64,000 nucleotides of DNA from Nilaparvata lugens (GCF_014356525.2 NC_052507.1:50008107-50072106); one strand, 5' to 3'; shown: positions 24,877 to 36,269, counted from the stretch's first letter. A program made the numbers and translations. The notes: generated by a model from the letters alone, not told the origin.

Positions 24877-24913
24877 CCGTTCGTGTCTCCCTAGGCCAGG
24901 GAGACACGAACGG
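24877..24913. repeat. Perfect 16-bp-stem hairpin
   Basis: CCGTTCGTGTCTCCCT (24877-24892) and AGGGAGACACGAACGG (24898-24913) are exact complements around a 5-base loop. It sits at the outer edge of the CCGG-rich arm. The right arm keeps only half of this motif (CATTCGTGTGTCCCTGGCC near 27220). Confidence 0.9.
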
Positions 24914-25172
24914 TTTTTTGCCGGCCCGGTTTTTTTGCCGGCCCGGTTTTTATGCCGGATGAAGTGCAAAGTACACAGGAAGGCATGGAGAAGGACACAC
25001 TTCGCCGGGCCGGCTAAAAACCGGACCCGGCGAGAAAATCAGCAGGCGGAACAGCCGGCTATTCTCTACTTCGCCGGGCCGGCTGTTTTGCCGGCTATCC
25101 GGCTGTTTCGCCAGCCAGCAGGTATGGAGATGAACACATGGTTCGGCAAACAGCCGGCCGGCCTAAATGCCA
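24895..25172 (+). repeat. GC-rich CCGG arm, left
   Basis: About 280 bp dense in GCCGGC/CCGG words (GCCGGCCCGGTTTTTTTGCC, TTCGCCGGGCCGGCT). It is the inverted counterpart of 26959-27235. It continues to about 25285 with more CCGG-type sequence that has no right-hand partner. The 117-codon frame here exists because the GC-rich sequence lacks stops. Confidence 0.8.
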
Positions 25173-25948
25173 GGGACACACGGCACGGCAAAACTACCGG
25201 ACAGGCTGTTTCGCCGGGTCCGGCGCCAGTTGAATACCAGAACACACTGCAACTGCCGTTCAACGGTCGCCGGACACGGCAGCAATAATAACAGAATAAT
25301 TATGTTAAACGTACTTTGCATATACCAGCCTATGAACTTATGAAGCTATGCACCTATGGAGCTGGTTCTCAGTCGCAATTATGCAATGGTACTGTCAAGA
25401 GCTCAGAAATTGGCTGTGCTAAGTTTGCTCTACCACAGGTGAAAAAGGAAACGGTGCCGAAGTGTTTGGATTCATTCAATTCTAGAGAAAAGACAGCTTC
25501 ATTGAGCATTTCATTCTCTATTTGTCCAACTTAGGAGTGATGATAATAAGTTTTTTTATTTATTTTCGGTTGTTGGTGAGCACATTTGATGAGCTTGTCT
25601 TTAAGATTGAATGTAAAATACAAGGACAAATAAATACCAACATGAGAGATTGTATTCCTCTACAAGAGATCCTGGCAGTTACTTTAAGGTAAGCTTTGAC
25701 GTTCTCTTATGACTTATATTATTTCAGACGCTTGCCTGTTTGTATGTGATTTTTACTGTATGTGGAATCGTTCGCAAACAGTTTACTGTATTTTGCAAAA
25801 CGGTTTAAGATGCAATGATGGAACAATGGCGGATTTTACATATAAATTTTCAAAATCGCGGCTATTTAAAAACTTGAAAAGTCAAATTTCACAAAACTAG
25901 TACATTTTACAATAAAATGCATTGATATGTTGAATATTACAGATCATA

Positions 25949-26304
25949 CAGAGTGTTTACGAACTGCCTACCAATACTCTAGGGCATTGTTCCTGGGTTA
26001 AAAACATATCTGAATATCATATTTGAATTGTCCGGAAGTCTGCATTTACTCACATAGCGGTCATTTTGCTTGTTTCACTTATTTTTTTTCTAAATAATGG
26101 TTGAACATACAAAATTGAAACTTCGCACAATCATTATAACAACTAGACAAAGCTACCAAAAAATTATGACAATTTTTCAAATTCATAAAATAAACTGAAG
26201 ACTTTTGGACAATTTAAATATATGATATGATATGATTAGATATGTTTCTTACCCAGGAACAATGCCCAAGAGTATTGGTAGGGTGGTAGTTTGTGAACAC
26301 TCTG
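25949..26304. mobile_element. Tc1/mariner-type MITE with TA flanks
   Basis: 356 bp with inverted ends CAGAGTGTTTACGAACTGCC / GTAGTTTGTGAACACTCTG, extending over about 50 bp per arm (CTAGGGCATTGTTCCTGGGT versus ACCCAGGAACAATGCCCAAG). It is flanked by TA on both sides (25947-25948, 26305-26306). No transposase. It lies in the loop of the 24783-27353 palindrome. Confidence 0.75.
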
Positions 26305-26958
26305 TATAATGAACATAACATACAAAAAAAAGTAATTGTAACACCCAATTTTTTGAGATATTACAATAAATAAATGTGAGAGGCTGATGTATTTCAACTA
26401 CTTTTGAGCACCTCAAGAGGCCTACCCAACAAAATACTAACCTCATGAAACTTTTCATATCAATAAAATTACATTATGTCAGTTGTTTATTGTGATCTCA
26501 CCAAATTATATATGAAAATATGTTTTTGTGTTTTGTTTTGGTTTTGTATATGTTTGGAATGAATTGTTAACATCAGAATGAACTTAATTCCGAAGTGGAA
26601 AGTGTAAATTTGAAGTGTTGAGCTCACTATAACCTTACTGTCCGGTTTTCCATTAGGGAACTTCGGACTATATATGGCGAGGTGGAACTACTCTTGGGTC
26701 TCCCCACCATTGAAAGCCATACGCTAATAATAATATATGAAAATGAGTTTTCTTCCAGTATTTTAAAAAATATTTACTCAATTTTTATTGGCATAATTAA
26801 TTTTTATTCAAAATTACACTTGAGAGTTTTTGAAGAACTCTAGACACTGAACAAATCACTCAACAATTCACACACAACCACTTTGAGGGGTGAACTACGA
26901 ATGATTGAAGAAGAGTGGTGGAGTAGAGTAGGCCTAGTGGTGAAGAGTAGATGTAGTG

Positions 26959-27235
26959 GCAGGGCCGACCGGCTGTTTGCCGAACCGTGTGTTCATCTCC
27001 ATATGTACAATGCCCTCCAACCTGCTGGCCGGCGAAACAGCCGGATAGCCGGCAAAACAGCCGGCCCGGCGAAGCAGAGAATAGCCAGTGATTTTCTCAC
27101 CAGATCCGGTTTTTAGCCAGCCCGGCGAAGTGTGTCCTTCTCCATGCCTTCCCGTTGTACTTTGCACTACATCCGGCAAAAAACCGGACCGGCAAAAAAC
27201 CGGGCCGGCAAGAAACCATTCGTGTGTCCCTGGCC
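26959..27235 (-). repeat. GC-rich CCGG arm, right
   Basis: Inverted copy of 24895-25172 with substitutions; shared blocks include GTTCATCTCCAT, CATGCCTTCC, GTACTTTGCACT and repeated AAACCGGNCCGGC. The minus-strand 81-codon frame across it is an artefact. Confidence 0.8.
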
Positions 27236-27504
27236 AAGATTAAACAGATCTTGATAAACACATATGCACATAATGTGTATGATAAGTTATGTCCAATCTA
27301 ATAGAATCTATAAGGATGGAAAAAAACATTTTGTTAATAACTAAACACAGCTTTATCAGTGGTATAGTATTCATGTTATAAACTTGTTCCTTACTATAAT
27401 ATTCACTTATAATGTACTTTTTTTATCAATGAATGAATTTAATAATAACAATATTTTCATTTTCGAAATTTCGTTATCCATGTTATGATAGTTCTGTAAT
27501 TTTA

Positions 27505-27665
27505 GAAGTAAAATATTGGGGCACCGAGCTTCGCTCATTATCTATTTATTGACTTTTGATAAACCGAAAATAATTCTTTGAAAATGATTGGGGAAGTACT
27601 AACAGGCACAGCCCAAAACTGTTTCTTTTCTGAATTTTTATTTATACACAATAAATAGTCCAGAA
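27505..27665 (-). repeat. Interspersed repeat, minus-strand copy
   Basis: GGGGCACCGAGCTTCGCTC, TTGGGGAAGTACTAACAGGC and ACAGCCCAAAACTGTTTC are matched in inverted orientation at about 35005-35155. No coding. Confidence 0.6.
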
Positions 27666-27669
27666 AGTA

Positions 27670-28640
27670 GGTTATGTTTGTAATATTACATTTTTTCTCA
27701 ATTGAAATCGAATCTTCATTTCAGTATCAATAAAACTTGATAGCAAATATCGGTGTTATCAATATGCGGACTTAACATTTTACCAGGAATTTATCAGATA
27801 CACTTGTGTTGAACATCCTACTGAAAAAGTTCTATTTCTGAGGTAACAAATGATTCTAAACAACATAAAGGGTAAATGAATTTGAAATAACTTTAAAAAT
27901 AAAGTTTTATTGAGTATAATAAATGAAATTTGTAGAGTTGTGTTCTTTATTAGTGAGGTTGGCAAAATTGATGACGTGTCTAGGCTTCACATGAAAGGCT
28001 TCATTTTTTTCTCATGAAAAAATGGCTGCTGGCTTGTAGAAGTGTTTTTAGTTCTCTTGAAATTTTCCTATAAAATTGGAATTTAAAATGTTTTAATTGA
28101 GATCTGAATAATTTTATTGTGTTCTGAATCTGTGTTGAATGGTTTGTGTAATTTTTAAAGCCTGTAGCCAAATATTTGAGCTCAATATGAATAGATAAGT
28201 ATTATAGCTTGAAAGAATTTTCTGTTTAAGTATCAAATGGTTTTGTTCAGTAAATATTTGTTGTAAATTGCCCAAGTACTATGATAATTATAATTTGATT
28301 TGCTCTGAACTGGACTTTTATTCATAGGCATTAAATCCGTTCATGATTTATCAAGATATTGTAAAAAATTGGAATCAATGACTTTCCTTGGGTGATAGGT
28401 GAAATACTATCGAACCTATTTGGATGAAATTGGTAGCACGTCAAATGGTATGCCCTGGTATGGGACTGAATCACCACATTTGTCCCAAATGTTACCCCTG
28501 TGGTGGGACTGAATTACAAAATAAATATGTACGAAATAGTACACCATAAAATCCCTGGTTATAGAAATTAGTAGGCTATAATATCTTATAGGTTATGAAT
28601 GGTAAAATGCTGCTGAATGGGAGGTCAATTCTGGAGCAGT
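27670..28640. other. Unassigned interval
   Basis: AT-rich; no gene recognised. A local near-duplication (GGTATGGGACTGAATCAC and GTGGTGGGACTGAATTAC) lies at 28455-28520, just upstream of the intact ORF. Confidence 0.4.
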
Positions 28641-28678
28641 AAGATTCTAATGAATAGATATCTGTGCATATTAACAAA

Positions 28679-29344
28679 ATGTCATACAATATGCAAAATA
28701 TTAGAACTGATAATGAGTTAATACCTGCCTTAACACAACTGTTTGATAAGCAAGATGCTAAGTTAGACCAAATCTTCAAAAATCAAAATGCTAAGATTGA
28801 TAATTTGCAACAAGATCAAAATGCTAGGTTTGATGAGCAAAATGCTAAGTTTGATCATTTGAAACAAGATCAAGATGCTAGGTTTAATGATATAAAGCAA
28901 GAATTTGCTAGCATAAGACAAGAGCAAGTGAGTATAAATCTTTCATTGGAAAATACACATGAAACATTGATTGAAGTAGTAGGTAGGGAGTTGTCTTCAT
29001 TGAAAGTCAACAGTAAAGAAAGTAGTATTGCCAAATTGAAGGTTAGGAAAACTATAAACAAAGTGAATTTTTACATGAGACAGGTTTCTGTAGAGGTTAG
29101 GAACAATGTAAACGAATTGAATCTTGCTTTGAATCAAGTTGATGAATTCAAATTTCAACTGAAAATTGAAAAGGTGTATGCAATGCAATCTCTAATGAAC
29201 TTGACTGACTTTTGTAAGCAAAATGGCTTTGTTGAAACAAATGAACCCATGAACAAAATCATGATTTTGGAAGAATCAAAGCACAAAGTCAACATTGATG
29301 TGTTGTATTCAAAGGTTGTTTCAAGTTGCTTACTTACAAAATGA
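28679..29344 (+). CDS. Intact coiled-coil ORF, function unknown
   Basis: 221 codons from ATG 28679 (AACAAAATG, A at -3) to TGA; the upstream GTG gives a slightly longer frame but the ATG context is better. Residues about 20-95 are a heptad/hendecad coiled coil built from near-repeats (QDQNARFDEQNAKF, KQDQDARFND). The rest is a Lys/Asn/Val-rich helical segment (KLRVRKTIN-like, VEVRNNVNELNLALNQV, LTDFCKQNGFV). There is no signal peptide, membrane segment or Cys motif. AATAAA follows at 29484. Gags of some gypsy-like elements start with similar coiled coils, so a retroelement origin is possible, but no capsid or pol is near. Unlike other frames in the window it has no lesion. Confidence 0.5.
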   Translation: MSYNMQNIRTDNELIPALTQLFDKQDAKLDQIFKNQNAKIDNLQQDQNARFDEQNAKFDHLKQDQDARFNDIKQEFASIRQEQVSINLSLENTHETLIEVVGRELSSLKVNSKESSIAKLKVRKTINKVNFYMRQVSVEVRNNVNELNLALNQVDEFKFQLKIEKVYAMQSLMNLTDFCKQNGFVETNEPMNKIMILEESKHKVNIDVLYSKVVSSCLLTK

Positions 29345-29483
29345 TAACAGTGAATCACATGATGAAAGGGTATTCCCCAGCACTATGTTATGATTAGGAA
29401 TCCTGTGTTATGCCTGGATCCAGAATAGCATAATCGTTAAGCTGTGCCTGACCTTTTAAAAGATGATAAAAAAGATAATTCTG

Positions 29484-29489
29484 AATAAA
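29484..29489 (+). terminator. Candidate poly(A) signal
   Basis: AATAAA about 140 bp after the stop of the 221-codon ORF. Such words are common in AT-rich DNA. Confidence 0.3.
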
Positions 29490-32450
29490 ATTTAGAATTT
29501 AGAAATAGGCCGACACATCTAGAAAATACCCGAGTCTATACCTAATTCTTGCAGGTGAACGGGCTAGAGTCAAGAAAACTTCAATTAATCTTGCCATGCC
29601 TGATTTACTAGGTTTCTACTATAAACTAACACTACACTTTGAAATAATTTAAAAAATACAAACAACTTCAGTAAACATTGGCAACTAAAATCGAACAACA
29701 GAAACAACAATTTCATGTTACTTTGTTGACATTCTTCATCTGATTTGGGGGCTCATTACTATCCCTCATTTAGATAGCAATACGTCACAAAACCAAACAA
29801 TATCAGTCATAAATAACAAATTAATTTCAACATGAAATTACTCAAGAAAGAAAAGCCCGTTGAACCCAAATTTCGTCGATAGTAGCCCATATAACCCATT
29901 TCATAATAATTTTGAAGCCCTACTTTGGATTGACATTCTCGAATGAACCTTTGTTTCACTACACTGCACTTTCGTTGGTCTGTACGTTGCTTTATCGTCG
30001 GGGTTACAGTACCTTGTTTTTGGCGGTGAACTTTTACTGGTTGAATTTGGCTTGACGGCGACGTCCTCTTACGTCCCTAGACCTGTCGTCTGAACGGGTG
30101 TCTTGGAGCGGTGTTACATAAAGTTGCGGAACCAAAGGGGTGGTACATGAAGTTGGTTTGGGGACACACATGAACGCTTTAAATAAATGTATTACAGCAT
30201 TAATTTCTAACTCTTCCTACAATTCATCAAAAGCTAAAACAGGAGTTATCTATTGATTACAATTAATTAAATTCTCTCATTCTATTTGAATCCTCATTTT
30301 ATAAAGATTTTCATCTTTAACTACTGATTCTTTGTATCAGAATTAATGGATCTTTCTTCACAAATAATTCAAAAGTTCTGTTATAATTTAATAAATAGCG
30401 TTCAGTTAAAAGCCTTAACGCCATGAGAAAACACAGAAAAATATAAAATTGAGTCTTAAACTCAATATGAACATAATCTTAAAAATTTCATTCCAATTTA
30501 AAGGCTATCTTCCTGACTTTCAGCAATACTCTACAATAATATATCTCCAGAAACAATAACTCAAATGTAACATAACTGAAAACTTTCTATACTTCTTTGG
30601 AAAAAAATTTATAAGTATCTTCCATCACTAATAAAATCAAAAGGATTATTCTCAATCAATATTATCAACTTGAACAATAACAGGCTTTGTTGATAAAATA
30701 CTCTTTGATCGAAGTTTCAATTAATTAAATTCCCTAAATTATATTTTAACCTTATTTTACGTACCTTAGCGGTTATTTGAAGAAACAATTATTCGTACAT
30801 GATGAAGAAACACAATTAAACTTTTCAGGACATGGCACTACTAAAAAATTTAAACTTTAATGAAAATAAAACTAGCTCCTACATTAACTAATGATATAAA
30901 CTTGTAAACTTGCCCAAAAAGGGCGAAACATAATGACTACATCTTTACTCTCGTAGTGCTCCTAGCAAAGTGTCCTCCTAAACGTAATCTGGTCTCTTGG
31001 CTGGGGAATCACCCCACTACTGTATTCAGAAACAGGTCTCCTATTGGGCGAAGGGAATCAATTTGACCAATCGTCGCGTGGCTTTTAGAGCCTTTGGACC
31101 AAATAGTAACTGCAAAATCGGTAGTTTGTTATAATTTCAATGCTTGCTGTTTTCCAGCTTATCGCACTCCATGTCGCGACAGGAAGGCTAAGTTTTAGAG
31201 ATAATTCCATAATCTACATTCCTCGACGACTCGGAGCCACAATTTTTAAATATCTATCATGGGAAACTCGAAGTCATGGCCGTTCATAATAGAGAGAGAA
31301 AATAATTTATTTTGCTAACTCACAATAATAGCTCTAGTGTATTGCGTATTAAATTTACTATTATAACTTGGGAAAAGGCCTGAATTGAAAATAGTGCTCG
31401 GCACAAAGCAGTGTATGGGAGTCCATAATTGTGTCTTTTTTCTCTGGTGCCTATTTTCTTGGCCCTAAAACTTTTCAAATTTCGATTCTTTCCTGTCATT
31501 GTGTAGTATTCAGTGGATTTCTTTTATGATGCATATCTTAACCAATCTTGTCCATAGTCATTTGAATTTGTGAATTTTAAGTATTCTTCTGAAATAATTT
31601 TGGGAGTTAAAATTGTATGTAGCTTATTTCCCTAATATTTAAATTGTTGATAAAACTTAAACTTTATAGAATCTATCTACTGTAGTGTAAATAATTGTGC
31701 TTGTGACATATTTTTTCATCATGTATCACTTATTTTTAAAGGTATTAATTTTTGTTGTCTATATTGTTCTAGGGAACTTATTTCCCATTATTAATCTTTC
31801 TCTTCCTTGTATTACTTGGGAAATTCATTCACCCATTTTTCTTTTTCTCTTATTTATATTTTTTAGAGAACTTATTTACCCATTATCCACCTTATTCTTC
31901 TTTGTATTGTAATCCTGGAATGGTTTGTAGTTATTATACAGTCTTCAAATTCAGAAATTATATGAAAAATGAATGGTTCAATTTAGAAAATGTTGAAATT
32001 TAATCTGATGTATGAATGCTGTTGTTATAACAATAAAACTTCAAAATTTGAAAGTATTGATATATTATTAATTGAAAGTGTTGTCATATATATTATAAGA
32101 AATGTTCAAGATAAATAAAAAGTTAACTTGAATAATAATGATTTCATTGAATATAAAAGTTTTGTCATATTATTAATTGAAATGAGTTAAAATTTAAATC
32201 TCCTCCGAAGCTTTTTTAATTGATGTCATTTTTTCTAAATTAAAAAAAAAACTGTTTTTTTTTACAAACTTTGATATGATCAATTATCGTTTGAAATGGA
32301 TGCTGGAGTGTATGTAGGATTTTTTAGTGGGGTTTGATGTTGAGAATTTTGCTGGTATATGATTGTTTCTTTTGAGATGGAAAACCATTATTGCCTAAAG
32401 AAGGAATAACAAAATGTTATGACTTAGAGAGGCAGTAATGAGATAATAGT
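29490..32450. other. Unassigned interval with possible LTR remnant
   Basis: At 29742-29750 is TGGGGGCTC, the first nine bases of a tRNA-Pro type primer site, preceded by CATTCTTCA. The following bases do not continue the match, and no gag follows on the plus strand. A GC-richer block (29950-30170) has a long minus-strand frame with one TAG that is rich in Lys/Arg/Gln, with no recognised family. Further right nothing is supported. Confidence 0.3.
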
Positions 32451-32464
32451 TTTGTGTTGATGAC

Positions 32465-32575
32465 TTATGTTGATTGCCATAGATGCAAAATAGTGATTAA
32501 TTATGTTGATTGCCATAGATTCAAAATGATGATTAATTATGTTGATTGGCATAGATGCAAATGATAACTTATGAA
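32465..32575 (+). repeat. 36-37-bp tandem repeat, about 3 copies
   Basis: TATGTTGATTGCCATAGAT begins at 32465, 32501 and 32538, with a degenerate fourth start near 32575. Confidence 0.8.
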
Positions 32576-32599
32576 TATTGATTGCCATTAAAGCGAAAT

Positions 32600-34280
32600 A
32601 TTATTTATGTTTTGAAAGATTTTTGTTTAATGATTAGTAGTAAAGTTTTGTTATTGAATGTAGTTTGTGTTTAGAACATTGAAAAGTCGAAATAAACTAT
32701 AGTATCCAACAAACGATGGTTAATAATATTAAATAATCTGTTTTTTATAAATTATTTGAATAAAACTAAAATGATAATGAAAAGCAGATAGATTGTATCA
32801 TGGAATGATTTTTAGTGGAAGACCAATTGTCTGAATATATTGATGTATGTGTTGAGGTTTTTCTTCTTGTGATGATAGATCTTTTTTCCATGTTGTGACA
32901 TTGATGGATGATTGAAAAGGTTATTCAAAGGTTCTTATGGATTTAAACTGAGTACCGTATATTGAAATTGTTAAATATTTTATTAAAGTTTTTGTAATTG
33001 ATGTCTCTATAAAATGGAAGAAATTTAAAAACTTATATATTGTTGACTGTAATGAGATGTTCACAATAGATTTCATTTTCATCCTGATTACATACTTGTA
33101 AATAATTTCTAATTACTATATTGTATTGGTAGCCTAATCAAATTTCTCTTTTCAGCATATTAGAATAACAGGTACAGCGTGGACGTTAACTTCAAAATAA
33201 TTATCGCGTGAATCTCGAGATCTACAAAACAAGTGAATGCCATGAAGAGTGTTAAGAACATTTCGGTGATTTTCGAACTGGTGTGACTCATTAATGGATT
33301 GCCGACGCCTATGCCTACGCCTATTGCCGACTACACAACTCAAACTTCTGCACTACTATATTACCTGGAGGTAATTGCCATCCATGTCCAAGTTCGCATC
33401 TTTAAACTCAAATAACAGTCACTGTATCATGAAAGAAACTGATTTAGAAAATCCTCACCTAAATTAATCCTGTATGCTGAACTCTAAACCTTGAAAGCTG
33501 AAAATATCGAAAAACCAAACACTACTTATATGTTAATCTTCACCTAAATTAATCCTGTATGCAGCGTCTCTCTCTTTTCCAAAAAAGTTACATTGTCATT
33601 TCAAGCCTGAAATGTACACTGTATGTATAATACACAATTCACGTGACTTTGAGTGAGCTTGGCATGTACCCCTTTACTACAAGCATGAGGCCACGCTAAC
33701 AGATGTCACCTGTGTAATATATGTGGTTACAATTAAGGTATTTTAGATTAAATATGAAACAAGCTCCTTAGCATGTAAGAATGTATTGTATTAACTCCAA
33801 TTATAGCTACTGCTGACTCATTGTGCCTTATATGGTGCTACCGGCCGAAAGAAAATTTGTAGACTGCTTTAGGAAAATTATTTTGTAATCAATGAAACAA
33901 TTAACCACTCTGAATCTATTGTATGATTTTGCATAGTCGCTGAATGAGCAGTATTGGATAACTATGAACTAATTCTACCTCGATGAAACTCCTTTATTGA
34001 ATTAGACAATGTAGCTTAGCTATTTAATCAGAGAATTTTATTGTAAGAATTAAACAATTTGGGAATGCTCTGCTTAGCCAGCAGTCCATAATTACAAATT
34101 GTTTCCTTAAAAGCCTGTCACAATAGACTTTTTGTGCAATCCCATGTCACATTCTGTGGTCACTGACTCTTGTTTCAAATTTTTCCAATATCGTACGATA
34201 TCGTACAATTTTGGCAATTTCTGTTGAGTGGGGGGTTAGCTGTTGTCCGGCGATGACGACAGATACGAGGTTTTTTGTTT
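32600..34280. other. Unassigned AT-rich interval
   Basis: No gene recognised. A local repetition of TCACCTAAATTAATCCTGTATG occurs near 33457 and 33540. Confidence 0.4.
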
Positions 34281-34289
34281 GATTCGGGA

Positions 34290-34510
34290 ACCCTAGCCAA
34301 TGATTCTAATTCCAACCGTCACCTGGAGAAGACCAAGAAGCAGCGACCACCGGAGGATGGAGTGGACAACTGTGAGGGTGTACATGGTGGCTGTTGAGTC
34401 CCTAATTCATTATTAAGCTTGAGCCACCCATTGTTTCATTTTGACCAGTCCAGTTAAATCATTGTAATTCCCTCTGTCAAATTAAATTAAAGTCTTTCAA
34501 ATATTTTTCA
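34290..34510 (+). other. Candidate terminal exon
   Basis: A T-rich tract (GAGGTTTTTTGTTTGATTC) leads to CCCTAG, then a locally GC-balanced block with an open frame reading about 30 residues (NRHLEKTKKQRPPEDG, then VDNCEGVHGGC) and a TGA near 34396. ATTAAA lies near 34485. This fits an acceptor, a short last coding stretch and a 3' UTR. No upstream exon is visible, and it could equally be repeat. Confidence 0.25.
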
Positions 34511-35004
34511 AGTTTTAAAAGCCCTATTGGAGGAGGCTTCCCTTCCTTTAACGATTTTCACGAGATTTGGAACATAGTGGGTCTATGATATAAAAAATCG
34601 ATTTCACTAGGTCTCATCCCTGGGAAGCTCGCTGAAGGATATGAAAAGGATAATAATTATTATTCATTCTTGAGAAAACATATAATTTCGTCGTCTGTCG
34701 ATAACAGAAGATGCGAGTGCCTGTGTAGGAGAGAGATAGAATTATGTGCAGCTGTTGAATCTAGAAATTTTAATCGACTTGATCAAAATAATATGATTTG
34801 TTGACATGACATGGTATATCATCCTAAATTGGAGTATATCATAATTTTCAAAGTGAATCATTATTTTACAGTTTTAATGATCAGTGAGAGTTTTTTGTTA
34901 TTCAATTTGGTCTGTAAAGAATCTAAATAAGGATTTTTATGTTTTCAAATGTTTGGATTAAAATTGGATCTGAATTCAAGTGAACGGAACATCACCTACT
35001 TTTT

Positions 35005-35155
35005 GGACTATTTATAGTGTATAAATAAAAATTTGGGGAAGAAACAGTTTTGGGCTGTGCCTGTTAGTCCTTCCCCAATCATATTAAATAATTGTGTTCT
35101 GTTTATCAATAAATAAACAACAAGCGAAGCTCGGTGCCCCGATATTTTAGATAGA
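35005..35155 (+). repeat. Interspersed repeat, plus-strand copy
   Basis: Counterpart of 27505-27665: GAAACAGTTTTGGGCTGTGC, TTCCCCAATCATATT and GCGAAGCTCGGTGCCCCGAT. It lies inside the Helitron-ended segment. Confidence 0.6.
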
Positions 35156-35876
35156 AATTAAATTTAGTCATATGTTAGTTTACATCCAAATATTCATCCC
35201 TAAGCTTTTGGTTTCAAGCTAAGATCAAAGAAAGAAATCATATAATGGTACCGGTAGTCAATAATCAAAGTGATCGAATAAACTCTATTCAGATTTATGC
35301 AAATTCATCCCACTTTAATATTTATGATAGTAGAGCTTAGGACATGAGGAATCAGCCACAATAAATGTTATACTAACTATTATGAATAGACTCTTTTGTA
35401 CTTGAATGGACTTCCATGAAAGAAAGAATCAGTGGATTGGCTGCTTTCACACTTGAATAAGTGAAACGAAAATAATCATCATGCTATGCCAAAAATTTCA
35501 GAATAAGCAAGAGATCCATGGATACCAGAGTCATAAAATTCCGAATCAATTTGATTTGGAATTTAATCTTCAATTGCATCAAGCAAAAGCAAAAATAACA
35601 TGATCACTGCTAATTTGATAACTACTGTCAACGGGAAATATTAATTGCCAGTGAATAAAGTCGAGGTCGACTCTTGAGCCCCGCCCAATATTCTACAAAA
35701 TTCTCTGCAATTGGACTACTATTCCACAGAGCAGTTCCAACACATCAATTATTATTCAAATGATATGACTCAATAATTTTCATGCAACGTTGTGGCCTAG
35801 TCTCAAAAATGATTATAACAATTTTGGTAGAATTTAGATTATAAATGTTTCACAAAAATAATCTTATCTTTCAATT

Positions 35877-35905
35877 CCCGTAGCGAAGCACGGGTTCCCT
35901 GCTAG
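35877..35905 (+). repeat. Helitron 3'-terminal hairpin and CTAG
   Basis: Stem CCCGT/ACGGG with 8-base loop, 7-base spacer, CTAG, then target T. A diverged version is at 48908-48934, and the H1 ends share the loop word AGCGAAGC. Confidence 0.75.
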
Positions 35906-35907
35906 TA

Positions 35908-36050
35908 TGAGTATAAAATTATTAAATAAGTTACCATTGGATCTAGAAATGTTAGTTTTAGAAAATTTAAAACTATAATGTACAAGTTCCTGAAATCCAA
36001 ACCACTATATTAACTCCAAGAATGGCATTATTTGAGTATGGAGAGCCTTT
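35908..36050 (+). pseudogene. Non-LTR RT C-terminal fragment
   Basis: The plus frame reads SIKLLNKLPLDLEML, then KTIMYKFLKSKPLY, a stop, and LQEWHYL. This matches the general C-terminal pattern of CR1/L2/Jockey-type ORF2 proteins (G(I/V)KLYN.LP..(I/L)K, FK..L..FLL....Y....). One TAA interrupts. It lies between the Helitron end and the oppositely oriented non-LTR tail at 36106, so it is a remnant in an insertion cluster. Confidence 0.45.
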
Positions 36051-36105
36051 TTTTATGGTTTATTCCAATATTCAAATATATTCATAGGCTATATCTATTT
36101 ATGTA

Positions 36106-36137
36106 TCAAGATTCAAGATTCAAGATTCAAGATTTCT
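36106..36137 (-). repeat. Heptamer tail (TTGAATC)n of the non-LTR element
   Basis: On plus, ATTCAAG repeats about four times, next to TTTATT (36137-36142; AATAAA on minus). It serves as the RT-recognised 3' end in CR1/L2-like elements. Confidence 0.85.
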
Positions 36138-36269
36138 TTATTGCGAAAAACATTCATATACAAATGCATAGCATCGTCACAATAAATTTAACATGGTAAA
36201 TAAAAGGTATTTACATTCATAGAAATAAAAATTCAAACACAAGCATACAAACAGCAAACAAAAATACCC

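Larger units (their letters stand above)
24783..27353. mobile_element. MITE M1 copy expanded by a 2.4-kb nested palindrome
   Basis: The left arm (24783-24874, AAGCTGCGTTCACACCAAAG ... GGACATAACTTATCATACAC) and right arm (about 27258-27353, GTGTATGATAAGTTATGTCC ... ACACAGCTT) are the two halves of the M1 MITE. Between them are two GC-rich CCGG-containing arms in inverted orientation and a 1.8-kb loop. The whole could fold as one hairpin with roughly 370-bp arms. Either an element inserted in the MITE loop, or M1 ends are part of a larger foldback element. Confidence 0.65.
34530..35905 (+). mobile_element. Helitron (family H2), non-autonomous, 5' end degraded
   Basis: The 3' end is clear: CCCGT (35877-35881), loop AGCGAAGC, ACGGG (35890-35894), then TTCCCTG and CTAG (35902-35905) followed by T. 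This hairpin plus CTAG|T is the Helitron 3' signature. The 5' part (GGTCTCATCCCTGGGAAGCT, CGCTGAAGGATATGAAAAGG) matches 13200-13491. A repeat module (35005-35155, ending GAAGCTCGGTGCCCCGATA) is embedded. No Rep/helicase frame. Confidence 0.6.

Noticed and set aside
24935..25288. 117-codon Arg/Pro/Ala-rich frame
   Set aside because: Lies in the GC-rich inverted arm where stops are rare; the other arm gives a different frame.
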